A stretch of 64,000 nucleotides of DNA from JADJNW01 sp964526645 (lineage in GTDB: Bacteria > Bacteroidota > Bacteroidia > Chitinophagales > Saprospiraceae). The position numbers and the translations under genes were made by a program. Location: the NCBI GenBank assembly GCA_964526645.1, contig CAZGJN010000012.1:1-64000 (forward strand). The letters run 5' to 3'. Positions 26,652-36,465 of the stretch are shown piece after piece (position 1 is the stretch's first letter; each line of letters begins with the position of its first letter). The notes under the pieces are model-generated. The model did no database searches, was not told the DNA's origin, and saw only the letters and a list, made by a program, of their open reading frames with translations.

Positions 26652-27638
26652 ATGGCAACAAAAATTGCTATCAATGGTTTTGGTCGCATCGGAAGGTTGA
26701 CTTTCCGGGCTTTACTCCACAAAAAAGATGTAGAGGTAGTCGCTATCAATGACCTCACGGACAATCCCACGCTGGCGCACCTCCTCAAATACGACTCTGT
26801 TCACGGTAAATTCAACGGCACTGTCACCGCTGATGACCAATACATTCATGTGAACGGTAAGGCAATTCATGCTTTGGCTGAAAAAGACCCAACGAAGCTA
26901 CCCTGGGGTAGTATGGGCGTAGATGTTGTGCTCGAATGCACAGGGCGCTTTACAGATAAAGAGAAAGCAGGCTGGCACCTGCAAGCGGGCGCTAAAAAAG
27001 TAGTGATCTCCGCGCCTGCTACAGGCGATATTCCAACCATCGTGCTTGGTGTAAATGACGGTGAAATTAAATCGGATTATACCATTTATTCGAATGCTTC
27101 TTGTACGACCAACTGCCTGGCACCGATGGTGAAGGTACTTGATGAGTTGCTCGGTATCGAAAGTGGTTTTATGACAACTATTCACGCCTATACCGCCGAC
27201 CAAAACATCCAGGATGCGCCTCACCGCGATTTGCGCCGGGCGCGTGCTGCGGCTTACTCGATTGTGCCAACTTCCACGGGGGCTGCTAAAGCAGTAGGCT
27301 TGGTTTTGCCACACCTGAAAGGCAAACTGAACGGTAATGCGATGCGCGTACCGGTGCCGGATGGTTCTGTGACAGATTTCACCGCTTTTGTGAAAAAAAC
27401 AGCTACAATCGAAGAAATCAATGCTGCTTACAAGGCTGCCGCTGAAGGTGCCCTGAAGAATATTTTGGAATATTGCGAAGATGAAATTGTTTCTGCGGAC
27501 ATTCTGGGCAACCAGCATTCTTGTATTTTTGATAGCAAACTGACCATGGTCATCGGCAATATGGTGAAAGTAGTAGGCTGGTACGATAACGAAGCCGGCT
27601 ATTCTGCTCGCCTCGCCGATTTGGCTACACGGGTATAA
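26652..27638 (+). CDS. gap: Glyceraldehyde-3-phosphate dehydrogenase
   Basis: Glycolytic enzyme, 328 residues, cytosolic. NGFGRIGR at residues 8-15, Asp in AINDLTD (favours NAD over NADP), and catalytic Cys151 in SNASCTTNC followed by the HAYTADQNIQDAPH segment. The C-terminal WYDNEAGYSARL is intact. It lies 129 nt before pgk in the same direction, with a long hairpin between. Confidence 0.97.
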   Translation: MATKIAINGFGRIGRLTFRALLHKKDVEVVAINDLTDNPTLAHLLKYDSVHGKFNGTVTADDQYIHVNGKAIHALAEKDPTKLPWGSMGVDVVLECTGRFTDKEKAGWHLQAGAKKVVISAPATGDIPTIVLGVNDGEIKSDYTIYSNASCTTNCLAPMVKVLDELLGIESGFMTTIHAYTADQNIQDAPHRDLRRARAAAYSIVPTSTGAAKAVGLVLPHLKGKLNGNAMRVPVPDGSVTDFTAFVKKTATIEEINAAYKAAAEGALKNILEYCEDEIVSADILGNQHSCIFDSKLTMVIGNMVKVVGWYDNEAGYSARLADLATRV

Positions 27639-27659
27639 ATCATATTCTTGCTTTGATTA

Positions 27660-27701
27660 GGAGCAAGGGACAAGCGCCAACTGAGTCTTGCACCTTGCTC
27701 C
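27660..27701 (+). other. Intercistronic hairpin between gap and pgk
   Basis: GGAGCAAGG (27660-27668) pairs perfectly with CCTTGCTCC (27693-27701); the 24-nt loop can pair further (CAAG/CTTG). No T-run follows, so it is not a standard terminator; mRNA processing or stabilisation is more likely. Confidence 0.55.
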
Positions 27702-27767
27702 ATCATACTTGTTTAGAAGTAGGTTTATTAACATCCTTCCGATTATCAAATCCTGAAATATCAAGCC

Positions 27768-28976
27768 ATGAATTTCGATTTTAGCCATAAAAAAGTCCTG
27801 GTACGGGTAGATTTCAACGTGCCCTTGGACAAACAGTTCAATATCACCGATGATACGCGCATTCGCGCAGCGCTTCCTACGATTCGTCAAATCATTGACA
27901 ATGACGGGGCAGCGATTCTCATGACGCACTTCGGCAGGCCCGAAGAAAAGCTCAAACCAGATGGTAGTGTAGATTATGATAGATTCAGTTTGAAACATAT
28001 CGTACCGCATTTGTCAGAATTACTGGGTATTGCCGTGAAGTTTTGTGACGAGATCGAAGTAGTAGGGGAGAAGGCAAAGCAAATGGCAGCCGAGCTACAG
28101 CCTGGGGAGGTGCTGCTATTGGAAAATACCCGCTTCAACAAAGGCGAAACAAAAGGAAATCCGGATTTAGCCAAAGCAATGGCTGCTTTAGGCGATCTTT
28201 ACATCAACGATGCTTTTGGCTCCGCGCACCGCGAGCATGCTTCTACGGCTACGGTTGCTCGTTTTTTTGACAAAAGCGCCCGCGGCTTTGGTTTTTTGAT
28301 GGACGCAGAACTGCAGAATGCCAATCGGGTGTTGAACAACCCTGAGCGCCCTTTCACTGCCATTTTGGGTGGTGCAAAAGTATCAGATAAAATTTTGCTG
28401 ATCGAGCGTATGATAGATTTTGTGGATAACATCATCATCGGAGGCGGCATGGCTTATACGTTTTTCAAAGCGCAAGGCGGCAGAATTGGAAATTCATTGG
28501 TAGAAGATGATCGCTTGGAGTTGGCTTTAAAATTGATTGAGAAAGCGAAAGCGAAGGGCGTGAACCTGTTGTTGCCGGAGGATTCCATTATTGCTGATAA
28601 ATTTGCCAATGAGGCTACCATCGAAACAGCTCACAGCAGCGATATTCCTGATGGCTGGATGGGATTGGACATTGGAGAGAAAGCTGTAGCCGCATTTGCA
28701 GCTGTAATTGCTACTTCCAAAACCTTACTTTGGAACGGACCGATGGGTGTGTTTGAAATGCCTAACTTTGCTAATGGTACAAAAGCCATCGCAGAGGCGG
28801 TTGCTAAAGCTACCCAACACGGCGCTTTCTCTTTGGTAGGCGGCGGCGATTCTGTGGCGGCTATCAATCAAATGGGATTGGATGACCAAGTGAGTTACGT
28901 CAGCACCGGTGGTGGTGCTATGCTCGAATTGCTCGAGGGAAAAACCCTACCAGGTGTGGCAGCTATAGAAGCATAA
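27768..28976 (+). CDS. pgk: Phosphoglycerate kinase
   Basis: Transfers phosphate from 1,3-bisphosphoglycerate to ADP. The 402-residue length is typical. N-terminal substrate-binding motifs VRVDFNVPLD, TDDTRIRAALPT and TSHFGRP-like MTHFGRPEE; nucleotide side GGAKVSDKI, LLWNGPMGVFE and GGGDSVAAI, ending with STGGGAMLELLEGK. It is the second gene of the gap-pgk unit. Confidence 0.97.
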   Translation: MNFDFSHKKVLVRVDFNVPLDKQFNITDDTRIRAALPTIRQIIDNDGAAILMTHFGRPEEKLKPDGSVDYDRFSLKHIVPHLSELLGIAVKFCDEIEVVGEKAKQMAAELQPGEVLLLENTRFNKGETKGNPDLAKAMAALGDLYINDAFGSAHREHASTATVARFFDKSARGFGFLMDAELQNANRVLNNPERPFTAILGGAKVSDKILLIERMIDFVDNIIIGGGMAYTFFKAQGGRIGNSLVEDDRLELALKLIEKAKAKGVNLLLPEDSIIADKFANEATIETAHSSDIPDGWMGLDIGEKAVAAFAAVIATSKTLLWNGPMGVFEMPNFANGTKAIAEAVAKATQHGAFSLVGGGDSVAAINQMGLDDQVSYVSTGGGAMLELLEGKTLPGVAAIEA

Positions 28977-28983
28977 AGTGAGT

Positions 28984-29017
28984 GAGGGGGTGCCGCTCAA
29001 GTGGTATCGCCTCTTTT
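28984..29017 (+). terminator. Terminator after pgk
   Basis: An 11-nt arm at 28984-28994 pairs with 29003-29013 (one mismatch, two G-T pairs), loop of 8 nt, then TTTTC. It sits between convergent pgk and the DMT transporter gene. Confidence 0.7.
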
Positions 29018-29037
29018 CTCAAACCTGAATATTCGCT

Positions 29038-29952
29038 CTATTTCCGCTGGCGTTTCAATAGAAAGCCATCCTTTCGGCTATTAATAAAAAATACGCCAAT
29101 CAAAATTAATAAAGCGGCATAAAGCGATTGATTTGTCAATTCTTCACCGTTAAATCCCCAGCCTAATAGCATGGCTATCAATGGATTGACATAAGTGCTG
29201 GTAGCTACTTTTTCGGGCGAAACCTTTGTAAGCAGATAGTTAAAAGCAGAAAATGCAATAATAGAACCAAATACAATCAGGTAGAGCCAGGCATAAATGG
29301 AACGAAGAGAAGTGCTTGCCCATGAAAAGGCTTTGTATTCCTGGTAAATGCCACTGACAAGTAGTAAAAAGATACCGCCCGCCAGCATTTGGGTAGCCGC
29401 CAACTGAATCGTGGATTTGGGCAGATCGGCTTTTCCGATAAAAATAGATGCAAGTGCCCAGGATAAAATGCTTATAAAAATAACCACTACGCCCCAAAAC
29501 GTATGTTGATCGGTAGCAAATTGATCTTGCCCAACCAGTATGGACACGCCTGCGATGCTCAAAAAAATACCCAAAAGGCTATTCCAACGCGGGCGCTGTT
29601 TGTAAATAAGCCATAATAACAGTACCACAACTAACGGATCACTGGCTACGATGAGCGCCGCTATGCTGGTAGCGACATACTGCTCCGCCCACACCACTCC
29701 GCCAGTGCCAATAGCAAGTAAAAGAATACCCGATAGCGCAGCGTTGCGCCACTGCCTTTGGCTGGGATGCGGCATTCCTCTTCCCCAACCAATAGCGTAC
29801 ATAATCATCCCAGCTACTACAAATCGGCTACCCGACATCAGGAAAGGCGGAATCGTATCAATGGCATAGTAATTAACCAGATAGGTAGAACCCCACACAA
29901 CGTAAATGATGGCAAAAGCTACGATAAGAAGTACAAAGTCTCGATTCCACAT
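29038..29952 (-). CDS. EamA/DMT-family transporter
   Basis: About 304 residues with ten hydrophobic segments forming two EamA halves, typical of drug/metabolite exporters of the inner membrane. The start ATG at 29952 (MWNRDFVLLIVAF) fits the first helix; an ATG eight codons upstream is possible. The WGSTYLVNYYAI motif after helix 1 and NPLIAMLLGW in helix 9 are family hallmarks. The substrate cannot be inferred. Monocistronic. Confidence 0.88.
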   Translation of the reverse strand: MWNRDFVLLIVAFAIIYVVWGSTYLVNYYAIDTIPPFLMSGSRFVVAGMIMYAIGWGRGMPHPSQRQWRNAALSGILLLAIGTGGVVWAEQYVATSIAALIVASDPLVVVLLLWLIYKQRPRWNSLLGIFLSIAGVSILVGQDQFATDQHTFWGVVVIFISILSWALASIFIGKADLPKSTIQLAATQMLAGGIFLLLVSGIYQEYKAFSWASTSLRSIYAWLYLIVFGSIIAFSAFNYLLTKVSPEKVATSTYVNPLIAMLLGWGFNGEELTNQSLYAALLILIGVFFINSRKDGFLLKRQRK

Positions 29953-30129
29953 GAGAAATAGGCGTAACAATAACAAATGACCCCGCCAGCTCAGCTAAAA
30001 TACCCTCAAATTTTGTAAAGTTTCTTCTTCAAATCCTTTACCACGCTGCTCACATTTCGTATTTTTACAGGCTGAAGAAATAAGGCTGGCAATTTATCAC
30101 ATTTTTTCTTTAAATAAAGCGCCTATTTA

Positions 30130-30201
30130 GGTCCCGTAGTTCAATGGATAGAATAGAAGTTTCCTAAACTTTTGATCCAGGTTCGATTCCTGGCGGGACT
30201 A
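30130..30201 (+). tRNA. tRNA-Arg (anticodon CCT)
   Basis: A 72-nt cloverleaf: acceptor GGTCCCG/CGGGACT, D-stem GTTC/GAAT, anticodon arm with 7-nt loop TTCCTAA (anticodon CCT), T-arm CCAGG-TTCGATT-CCTGG, discriminator A. CCA is not encoded. Confidence 0.96.
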
Positions 30202-30212
30202 CTGCGATATGC

Positions 30213-30249
30213 AAAAGCCCCTGTAAATTTTTACAGAGGCTTTTCTGGT
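30213..30249. terminator. Bidirectional terminator between tRNA-Arg and the DUF2807 gene
   Basis: AAAAGCC-C-CTGTAAA pairs with TTTACAG-A-GGCTTTT (14 pairs, one mismatch, tiny loop). T-runs on both strands allow use by the tRNA and by the convergent gene. Confidence 0.85.
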
Positions 30250-30268
30250 TTTATAGCTGTTGCATGGC

Positions 30269-31003
30269 TTACATGGACTCTACATTGCCCGAACCCGACA
30301 CTTTGGCTTTTACCTTGGGGCTTCCCTTGTAAAAAACATCACCCGAACCCGACACCTGCACGTCCAGCGTTTCATCTGCGCTCACCTTGCAATCTCCCGA
30401 ACCGGATACCCGCACGGTACACTTTTTCGTATTCAGATTGTCGGCAAGGATATCCCCCGAACCACTAATGTTGATATTGTTAGAATCCGCGCTGCCACTC
30501 AATCGAATGCTGCCCGAACCACTAATTTTACTTTCGATAGCCTTCGCTTCTACTTCCATTGAAATATCCCCCGAACCACTGATCCCCACTACAAGGCCTT
30601 CCAAGCCAGAAAACTTCGTTTCGCCTTTGATGTCCCCAGATCCGCTCACATACGCTTTGTTAAGGGTCGGAATCGTGATATGAATCTTGATTCCTTCATG
30701 ATTGCGCACCGGTTTATCAAATTTGATCTTCCATTCTTGATTTTCCACGTTGGTCACGATATTGTCAATGATGTTTTGTTGCGCTTCGATTGTGACAGAC
30801 TGCTTGCTGCCTTGCTTGAGATACACATCAGCGCCAATGGAGACTGTAAATCCTTTGAAATCAGCTACTTCAAGCGTTTTTGTAACTTTAGGGCCTTCCC
30901 CTTTGATACCATTCCAACTCCAGTTTTGAGCGTTGAGTGCCAGGTTATAAAAAGTTAGGTACATCGTAAGTGCCAGTACTATTGAATTTTTCCAGTTTTT
31001 CAT
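30269..31003 (-). CDS. Exported DUF2807 (GIN domain) protein
   Basis: 244 residues from ATG 31003 (MKNWKNSIVLALTMYLTFYN, signal peptide ending near LNAQ). The mature protein is a repetitive beta-structure with at least seven SGSG or SGSGD turns, the signature of DUF2807, a putative adhesin-head domain folding as a beta-helix. It is probably periplasmic or on the surface. It is related in design to the two DUF4097 proteins at 61.7-63.3 kb. The function of the family is not established. Confidence 0.88.
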   Translation of the reverse strand: MKNWKNSIVLALTMYLTFYNLALNAQNWSWNGIKGEGPKVTKTLEVADFKGFTVSIGADVYLKQGSKQSVTIEAQQNIIDNIVTNVENQEWKIKFDKPVRNHEGIKIHITIPTLNKAYVSGSGDIKGETKFSGLEGLVVGISGSGDISMEVEAKAIESKISGSGSIRLSGSADSNNINISGSGDILADNLNTKKCTVRVSGSGDCKVSADETLDVQVSGSGDVFYKGSPKVKAKVSGSGNVESM

Positions 31004-31207
31004 TGTTATTCGTTTTTTTAATGTTTTGCAAATAAAATGTTGCTTCGTGTATTGTGTTGATAATCTGATGTTTTTGGAAATAACGAACATTTAGCTTTAA
31101 ACAATTTAAGATTTTTTTAACAAAATGACAACCCTATCTGCTGTAGGTTGCATCCGCAAATCAAATTTTCTAAAAACCCCGACGAGTACTTCTTTTTTGA
31201 TGACAAA

Positions 31208-31759
31208 ATGCGGAATTTGAGCCCTGAAAGACCTAAATCTATGCCACCTGTGTTAGAAACGGAACGCCTTCGCCTTCGGGTTGCTACGATGGATGACCTG
31301 GAGCGTGTTTATCAATTGGGCACCAATCCCAATGTGATGCGCTACATCAATGGCGGGCAAGCACCCCTTTGGACGGATGTGCAAAGTGACCTGCTCCGGC
31401 GTGTAGGCACAGAGCCAGAACCCCTGGGGTATTGGATCACAGAAGAAAAAGACAGCGGGAACTTCGTAGGTTGGATGACCCTGAAACCCTTCGTAAACAG
31501 CAAAGATGTGGAAATCGGGTATCGCTTTCGGGAAGAACAATGGGGCAAGGGTTTTGCTACCGAAGGCGGGAGGCGGATTTTGGTGTATGCTTTTCAGGAA
31601 CTAAAGCTGAATAGAGTCCTTGCCGTAGCTATGAAAGAGAATATCGCCTCTCTTCGCGTGATGCAAAAACTCGGCATGACATACCTACACACCGGCCGCT
31701 ATTACGGCAGAATCTGCGTTTGTCATGGCATTACTCGTGGGGTGTTTTTGAGCAAATAA
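31208..31759 (+). CDS. GNAT-family N-acetyltransferase (RimJ/RimL-like)
   Basis: 183 residues from ATG 31208; an alternative ATG at 31241 would begin directly at PPVLETERLRLR. The opening ETERLRLR and the acetyl-CoA segment EEQWGKGFATEG plus the C-terminal NIASLRVMQKLGM are characteristic of the RimJ/RimL protein-alpha-amine acetyltransferase branch. Cytosolic. The substrate is unknown. Confidence 0.88.
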   Translation: MRNLSPERPKSMPPVLETERLRLRVATMDDLERVYQLGTNPNVMRYINGGQAPLWTDVQSDLLRRVGTEPEPLGYWITEEKDSGNFVGWMTLKPFVNSKDVEIGYRFREEQWGKGFATEGGRRILVYAFQELKLNRVLAVAMKENIASLRVMQKLGMTYLHTGRYYGRICVCHGITRGVFLSK

Positions 31760-31868
31760 TACCAGTGCTCAGTTGATGGCACCCAGTCAATCTCACAATA
31801 CATAAAATATTTGATGCAAATCCAAAAACGATCGGCTTACACCCAACCTTTGTGCATCCCGCCGCCGC

Positions 31869-33341
31869 TTAGCGCAACACTTTCCACCAAGGTGAAACTT
31901 TCACATGAGGCACTTTCAATTCAAGGTCATCTTTTATCAGTAACTTGAGTGCTAATTGGGATGCAATCGCTGCTTCTGTTTTGGACTGCTTGGTGAGGGC
32001 TTCCGGTGTAAAATATTTTTTCACAAAATTAGTGTCAAACTGCCCTTTGATGAATGCTTCGTGTTCCATGACAAAGCGCCCAAATGGCAGGGTAGTTGCT
32101 ACGCCTTTCACCGCATAGTGGTCAATCGCTTCAATCATGCGGCGTATGGCTGCCTCCCGATTGATACCCCACACAATGAGCTTGGATAAAAGCGGATCGT
32201 AGTAGATGGGCACTTCCATGCCTTCTTCATAGCCGCCATCCACGCGGATGTATTTGCCCTTAGGCAGACGATAATGTTCTAACAAACCAACATTGGGCAG
32301 GAAGTTATTCAGGGGGTCTTCCGCGCACACACGCAGCTCAATAGCGTGCCCATGAATGCGAAGGTCTTCCTGTTTAATCTCCAATTGCTCCCCTCTGGCA
32401 ATGCGGATTTGCTGCTCTACCAAATCCAGTCCAGTGATATATTCCGTGACCGGATGCTCCACTTGAAGGCGGGTATTCATTTCCAAAAAGTAGAAATTCA
32501 ATTGATCGTCCACGAGGAATTCCACCGTACCGGCACCGAGGTAATCGCAGGATTTAGCAACTTTTACCGCTGCTTCACCCATAGCGAGCCGAATATCAGG
32601 AGTAAGCACGGAAGATGGCGCTTCTTCCACGACTTTCTGGTGTCGGCGCTGGATACTACATTCCCGTTCAAAAAGATAGATCACATTGCCGTGCGCGTCT
32701 GCCAGGATTTGTATTTCGATGTGCCGAGGAGAGGTGACAAATTTTTCGATAAAAACAGAGCCATCCCCAAAGGCTGAAATCGCTTCGCTAATGGCGCGTT
32801 CCATTTGTTCTTGCAGTTCGCCCTCGTGTTCTACTACACGCATCCCTTTGCCACCGCCACCTGCCGATGCCTTAATCAATACGGGGTAGCCCACTTCTTT
32901 AGCCACTTTTTTAGCTTCCTCCACATCATCAATGGCATGATCCACCCCAGGCACCATCGGGATACCAAAACGTTTGGCGGCTTCTTTAGCGGCAAGCTTA
33001 CTGCCCATCATATCAATGGATTTTGGACTTGGGCCGATGAAAATCATTCCGGCATCCTGCACCATTTGAGAAAACTTGGCATTTTCACTCAAAAAGCCAT
33101 ACCCTGGGTGAATCGCATCCACGCCAAATTGTTTGGCGACCTCAATAATTTTATCCCCTCGCAAATAAGATTGAGCAGAAGGTGCTTCGCCAATGTACAC
33201 AGCTTCGTCGGCAAAGCGGGTGTGCAAAGCAGTTCTATCGGCATCCGAATAAACGGCCACCGTTTTGATGCCCATTTTGCGGGCAGTTTTCATCACGCGG
33301 ATAGCGATTTCGCCGCGATTGGCTATCAGTATTTTTTTCAT
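31869..33341 (-). CDS. accC: Biotin carboxylase / acyl-CoA carboxylase alpha subunit
   Basis: 490 residues with N-terminal KKILIANRGEIAIRV, HPGYGFLSEN, ATP-grasp glycine loop (KASAGGGGKGMR), and FLEMNTRLQVEHPVTE. It carboxylates biotin on a separate carrier protein: no BCCP domain (no MKM motif) follows. The 40-residue C-terminal extension after the usual carboxylase core is like the alpha subunits of propionyl/acetyl-CoA carboxylases in Bacteroidota, so the acyl-CoA partner is uncertain. Partner genes are not in the window. Confidence 0.9.
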   Translation of the reverse strand: MKKILIANRGEIAIRVMKTARKMGIKTVAVYSDADRTALHTRFADEAVYIGEAPSAQSYLRGDKIIEVAKQFGVDAIHPGYGFLSENAKFSQMVQDAGMIFIGPSPKSIDMMGSKLAAKEAAKRFGIPMVPGVDHAIDDVEEAKKVAKEVGYPVLIKASAGGGGKGMRVVEHEGELQEQMERAISEAISAFGDGSVFIEKFVTSPRHIEIQILADAHGNVIYLFERECSIQRRHQKVVEEAPSSVLTPDIRLAMGEAAVKVAKSCDYLGAGTVEFLVDDQLNFYFLEMNTRLQVEHPVTEYITGLDLVEQQIRIARGEQLEIKQEDLRIHGHAIELRVCAEDPLNNFLPNVGLLEHYRLPKGKYIRVDGGYEEGMEVPIYYDPLLSKLIVWGINREAAIRRMIEAIDHYAVKGVATTLPFGRFVMEHEAFIKGQFDTNFVKKYFTPEALTKQSKTEAAIASQLALKLLIKDDLELKVPHVKVSPWWKVLR

Positions 33342-33471
33342 ATAGAAAGGACATTTAAAGGCATTCGTATGTTCACTAATTCAAAAGCGAAGTTAAAAAA
33401 ACAAAGTCCTTGACTGCATGCCAAAGACTTGTTTTGATTGATGATTTTTCTCATCTGTTATTTCAAACTTC

Positions 33472-34227
33472 CTATTTCACCTTGCTCATAGCAGCGTCAT
33501 ATTGTATATCCACTTCTTCCCAATTCACTACATTCCAGAAAGCTTTGATATAATCAGCGCGTTTGTTTTGATACTTGAGGTAATAGGCGTGTTCCCACAC
33601 ATCAATGCCCAACACGGGTGTGCTGTATTGCTTTTTCACTACATTTTTCATCAGTGGATTGTCCTGATTGGCAGTAGAAGTGAGCAATAATTCCCCTTTT
33701 TTATTGACACAAAGCCAAGCCCAGCCAGAGCCAAAGCGCCCGGTCGCTTCCGCAGCAAACATTTCCTTGAATTTTTCAAACGAACCAAATTTTGTACTGA
33801 TCGCTTTGGCTACATCGCCTTTTGGTTCGCCGCCGCCGTTTTTAGAGAGCAGCTTCCAAAACATAGTATGATTGAAATGCCCGCCGCCGTTGTTGCGTAC
33901 TGCCATATCACCAGGTTTTACAGCCATTACAAGTTGTTCAATGCTCATCGTGGCGTAGGGCGTGCCGGTCACAGCCTTGTTCAGATTCGTCACATAAGCA
34001 GCGTGGTGGCGGTCGTGGTGAATCTCCATGGTCATTTTATCAATATGCGGCTCGAGGGCATCAAAGGAATAGGGCAAAGCGGCTAAAGAGAATGGCCCGT
34101 TATTTTGCTGAAAATCAATGTCATCAGCGGTGTTTTCCATGTCTTCCCTCGACCAAGCTGCGAAGGGGCTGAGCAGGGTAGCAGTCGTAAAAAAGAATCC
34201 ACTTTTTAGAAAGGCTCTTTTGTTCAT
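33472..34227 (-). CDS. Exported Mn-type superoxide dismutase
   Basis: 251 residues. The first about 26 are an export signal (KRAFLKSGFFFTTATLLSPFAAWS), Tat-like in layout but with Lys-Arg instead of Arg-Arg. Metal ligands His70, His120, Asp209 and His213 are present, and the TANQDNP segment with Gln188 points to the Mn-preferring form rather than Fe. It therefore probably acts outside the cytoplasm, in the periplasm. Monocistronic, head-to-head with the copper ATPase gene. Confidence 0.92.
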   Translation of the reverse strand: MNKRAFLKSGFFFTTATLLSPFAAWSREDMENTADDIDFQQNNGPFSLAALPYSFDALEPHIDKMTMEIHHDRHHAAYVTNLNKAVTGTPYATMSIEQLVMAVKPGDMAVRNNGGGHFNHTMFWKLLSKNGGGEPKGDVAKAISTKFGSFEKFKEMFAAEATGRFGSGWAWLCVNKKGELLLTSTANQDNPLMKNVVKKQYSTPVLGIDVWEHAYYLKYQNKRADYIKAFWNVVNWEEVDIQYDAAMSKVK

Positions 34228-34359
34228 AACAGTAGAATTTTGATGGTAAATCTTATTTTGAATTAAATTTGTTCTTTCTTTGAAGAAGGTAATTGCGGGC
34301 AGGATTGTTGCCCAAATGATAAAGGAAAAGTAAAAAATCTAAAATAGTTGACCAAAAAT

Positions 34360-36465
34360 ATGGCGCACAATATTATAGAATTAAAGGTAGAAGGGATGAC
34401 TTGTGTCAACTGCGCGGCAAGCGTCACCAGGTTTTTGGAACGCAAAGGACTCAAGGATGTGTATGTCAATTTTTCTACAAATGAGGTTCGGTTTGTTCAG
34501 GGAGAGCAGCCGGTGGCGCTCGATGTTATCAAGGCGGGTGTTCAAAAATTGGGTTATACCGTTGTAGAAGAAGCCAGGGCGAAGGGTTGGTGGAATTTGG
34601 AGCGCCAATTGCTTGTGAGTGCTATCTTCACAGCACCACTGCTGCTGGGGCATATCCTGATGTCTTTGGGTGTACACTTGAGTTTTATGCACAACAACTG
34701 GCTACAATTCGCGCTTTGTTTGCCGGTTTTTGTCATTGGTGTTTTTCATTTTGGCAAAAGTGCCTGGAATGGCTTGATCCGAACGGGTGTAGCCAATATG
34801 GATGTACTGATTTTTGTGGGCAGTACAGCAGCCTTTATTTACAGCCTGATCGGGACGATTTTGCAAGCGCCAAATTATATTTTCTACGAAACGGCAGCTA
34901 CGATTATCACCCTTGTACTACTTGGCAATTGGTTTGAAAAACGCGCCGTACAGCAGACCACTACGGCCATCGGCGAATTGACTAAACTCCAGGTAGAACG
35001 CGCCAAACGCATCATGCCTTCTGGAGCGTTGATTACCCTCAATCGGGATGAGATTCGAGTCGGCGACCTTTTGCAGGTGAATGAAGGGGATAAAATTCCG
35101 CTGGACGGGCTGATTATCTCAGGACAGGCATTTGTGGATGAATCCATGCTTACGGGCGAAAGTATGCCTGTTGAAAAAACTGTAAATGACAAAGTAATTG
35201 GGGCCTCCTTAGTGAAATCGGGCAATTTGCAAATGCAGGTGACTGCGGTTGGCAGAGATACTGTTTTGAGTCAAATGATTGAATTGGTGAAAACTGCCCA
35301 GCAGGATAAACCCGCTATTCAACGCCTTGCGGATAAAGTCAGCGCGATTTTTGTGCCGGTGGTGCTGAGCATCTCCCTGCTGACATTTCTGTTGGGGCAC
35401 TTTGCCTTTGATTTGACGCTTCAAAAAGCCTTGATGAGCGCTATCGCTGTACTCGTCATCTCCTGCCCTTGTGCGATGGGCTTGGCAACCCCTACCGCTG
35501 TGATGGTGGGAGTAGGGCGTATGGCGAAGCATGGCATTTTGGTAAAAGGGGGAGCTACGCTTGAGATTCTCTCTCACATTAAAAATATTGTTTTTGATAA
35601 AACCGGCACCTTGACAACAGGAATATTCAAAGTAAAAAATATCGAATACCATACGCCCAACCAGGCATTTGCCGATTCCTTAATCTACAAATTGGAACAA
35701 CATTCTTCACACCCGATTGCACAGTCTTTAGTGGTAGCGATGGCTTCTCGTGCAAATGGATTGGAAATCAACGGATTAAAAGTGGAAGAGCATAAAGGGA
35801 TCGGGGTGTATGCGCAGGATGCCCACGGGAATACCTATCGCCTGGTGAACCACCCATCGCAGCAATCTTCGGCAACACTTCACTTGGCGCTTTTAAAAAA
35901 TGAACAATTATTGGCAAGCCTTGAAATGACAGACAGCCTAAAGCCCGAAGCACATGCTACTATTCAGTTTTTACAAAAAGCAGGGGTCAATCCTATTATT
36001 TTGAGTGGCGACCGACAAACGCGCACGGCTGCCATTGCTCAACAGCTCGGCATTGCTACATGTTATGCAGAAAAACATCCGGAAGAAAAACTACAAATCA
36101 TAGAACAATTGTCGAAAAATGCACCTACCGCCATGGTCGGGGATGGTATCAATGATGCGCCAGCCTTAGCAAAAGCAACCCTCGGTATTTCCCTCAGCAA
36201 TGCTTCGCAAGTCGCTATTCAATCGGCACAAATCGTTTTGCTCAATGGTAATTTGAGTCATTTGCCAACAGCCTTTGCCATTGCTCGGCACACGGTGCGC
36301 ACCATCAAGCAAAATTTGTTCTGGGCATTTGCATACAATATTGTTGCCATCCCAATTGCAGCACTCGGCTTTCTTAGCCCCATGTGGGGCGCTTTGTTTA
36401 TGGCATTTTCGGATGTAGTGGTTATCGGAAATTCCATTCGGCTGAAGCACAAACGGGTGATTTAA
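34360..36465 (+). CDS. copA: Copper-translocating P1B-type ATPase
   Basis: 701 residues from ATG 34360; one N-terminal metal-binding HMA domain (GMTCVNC, Cys15/Cys18), then membrane helices, the actuator loop (TGES), the transmembrane CPC motif (Cys369-Pro-Cys371), phosphorylation site Asp413 in DKTGT, the nucleotide-domain HP (SSHPIA) and MVGDGINDAPAL. The last helices carry YN and a MAFSDVVVIGNS motif, where Cu(+) exporters usually have SS. Likely exports Cu(I) from the cytoplasm. Confidence 0.93.
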   Translation: MAHNIIELKVEGMTCVNCAASVTRFLERKGLKDVYVNFSTNEVRFVQGEQPVALDVIKAGVQKLGYTVVEEARAKGWWNLERQLLVSAIFTAPLLLGHILMSLGVHLSFMHNNWLQFALCLPVFVIGVFHFGKSAWNGLIRTGVANMDVLIFVGSTAAFIYSLIGTILQAPNYIFYETAATIITLVLLGNWFEKRAVQQTTTAIGELTKLQVERAKRIMPSGALITLNRDEIRVGDLLQVNEGDKIPLDGLIISGQAFVDESMLTGESMPVEKTVNDKVIGASLVKSGNLQMQVTAVGRDTVLSQMIELVKTAQQDKPAIQRLADKVSAIFVPVVLSISLLTFLLGHFAFDLTLQKALMSAIAVLVISCPCAMGLATPTAVMVGVGRMAKHGILVKGGATLEILSHIKNIVFDKTGTLTTGIFKVKNIEYHTPNQAFADSLIYKLEQHSSHPIAQSLVVAMASRANGLEINGLKVEEHKGIGVYAQDAHGNTYRLVNHPSQQSSATLHLALLKNEQLLASLEMTDSLKPEAHATIQFLQKAGVNPIILSGDRQTRTAAIAQQLGIATCYAEKHPEEKLQIIEQLSKNAPTAMVGDGINDAPALAKATLGISLSNASQVAIQSAQIVLLNGNLSHLPTAFAIARHTVRTIKQNLFWAFAYNIVAIPIAALGFLSPMWGALFMAFSDVVVIGNSIRLKHKRVI

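Noticed and set aside
27660..27701. Terminator between gap and pgk
   Set aside because: No T-run follows the stem, and the genes are co-directional; listed as a hairpin instead.
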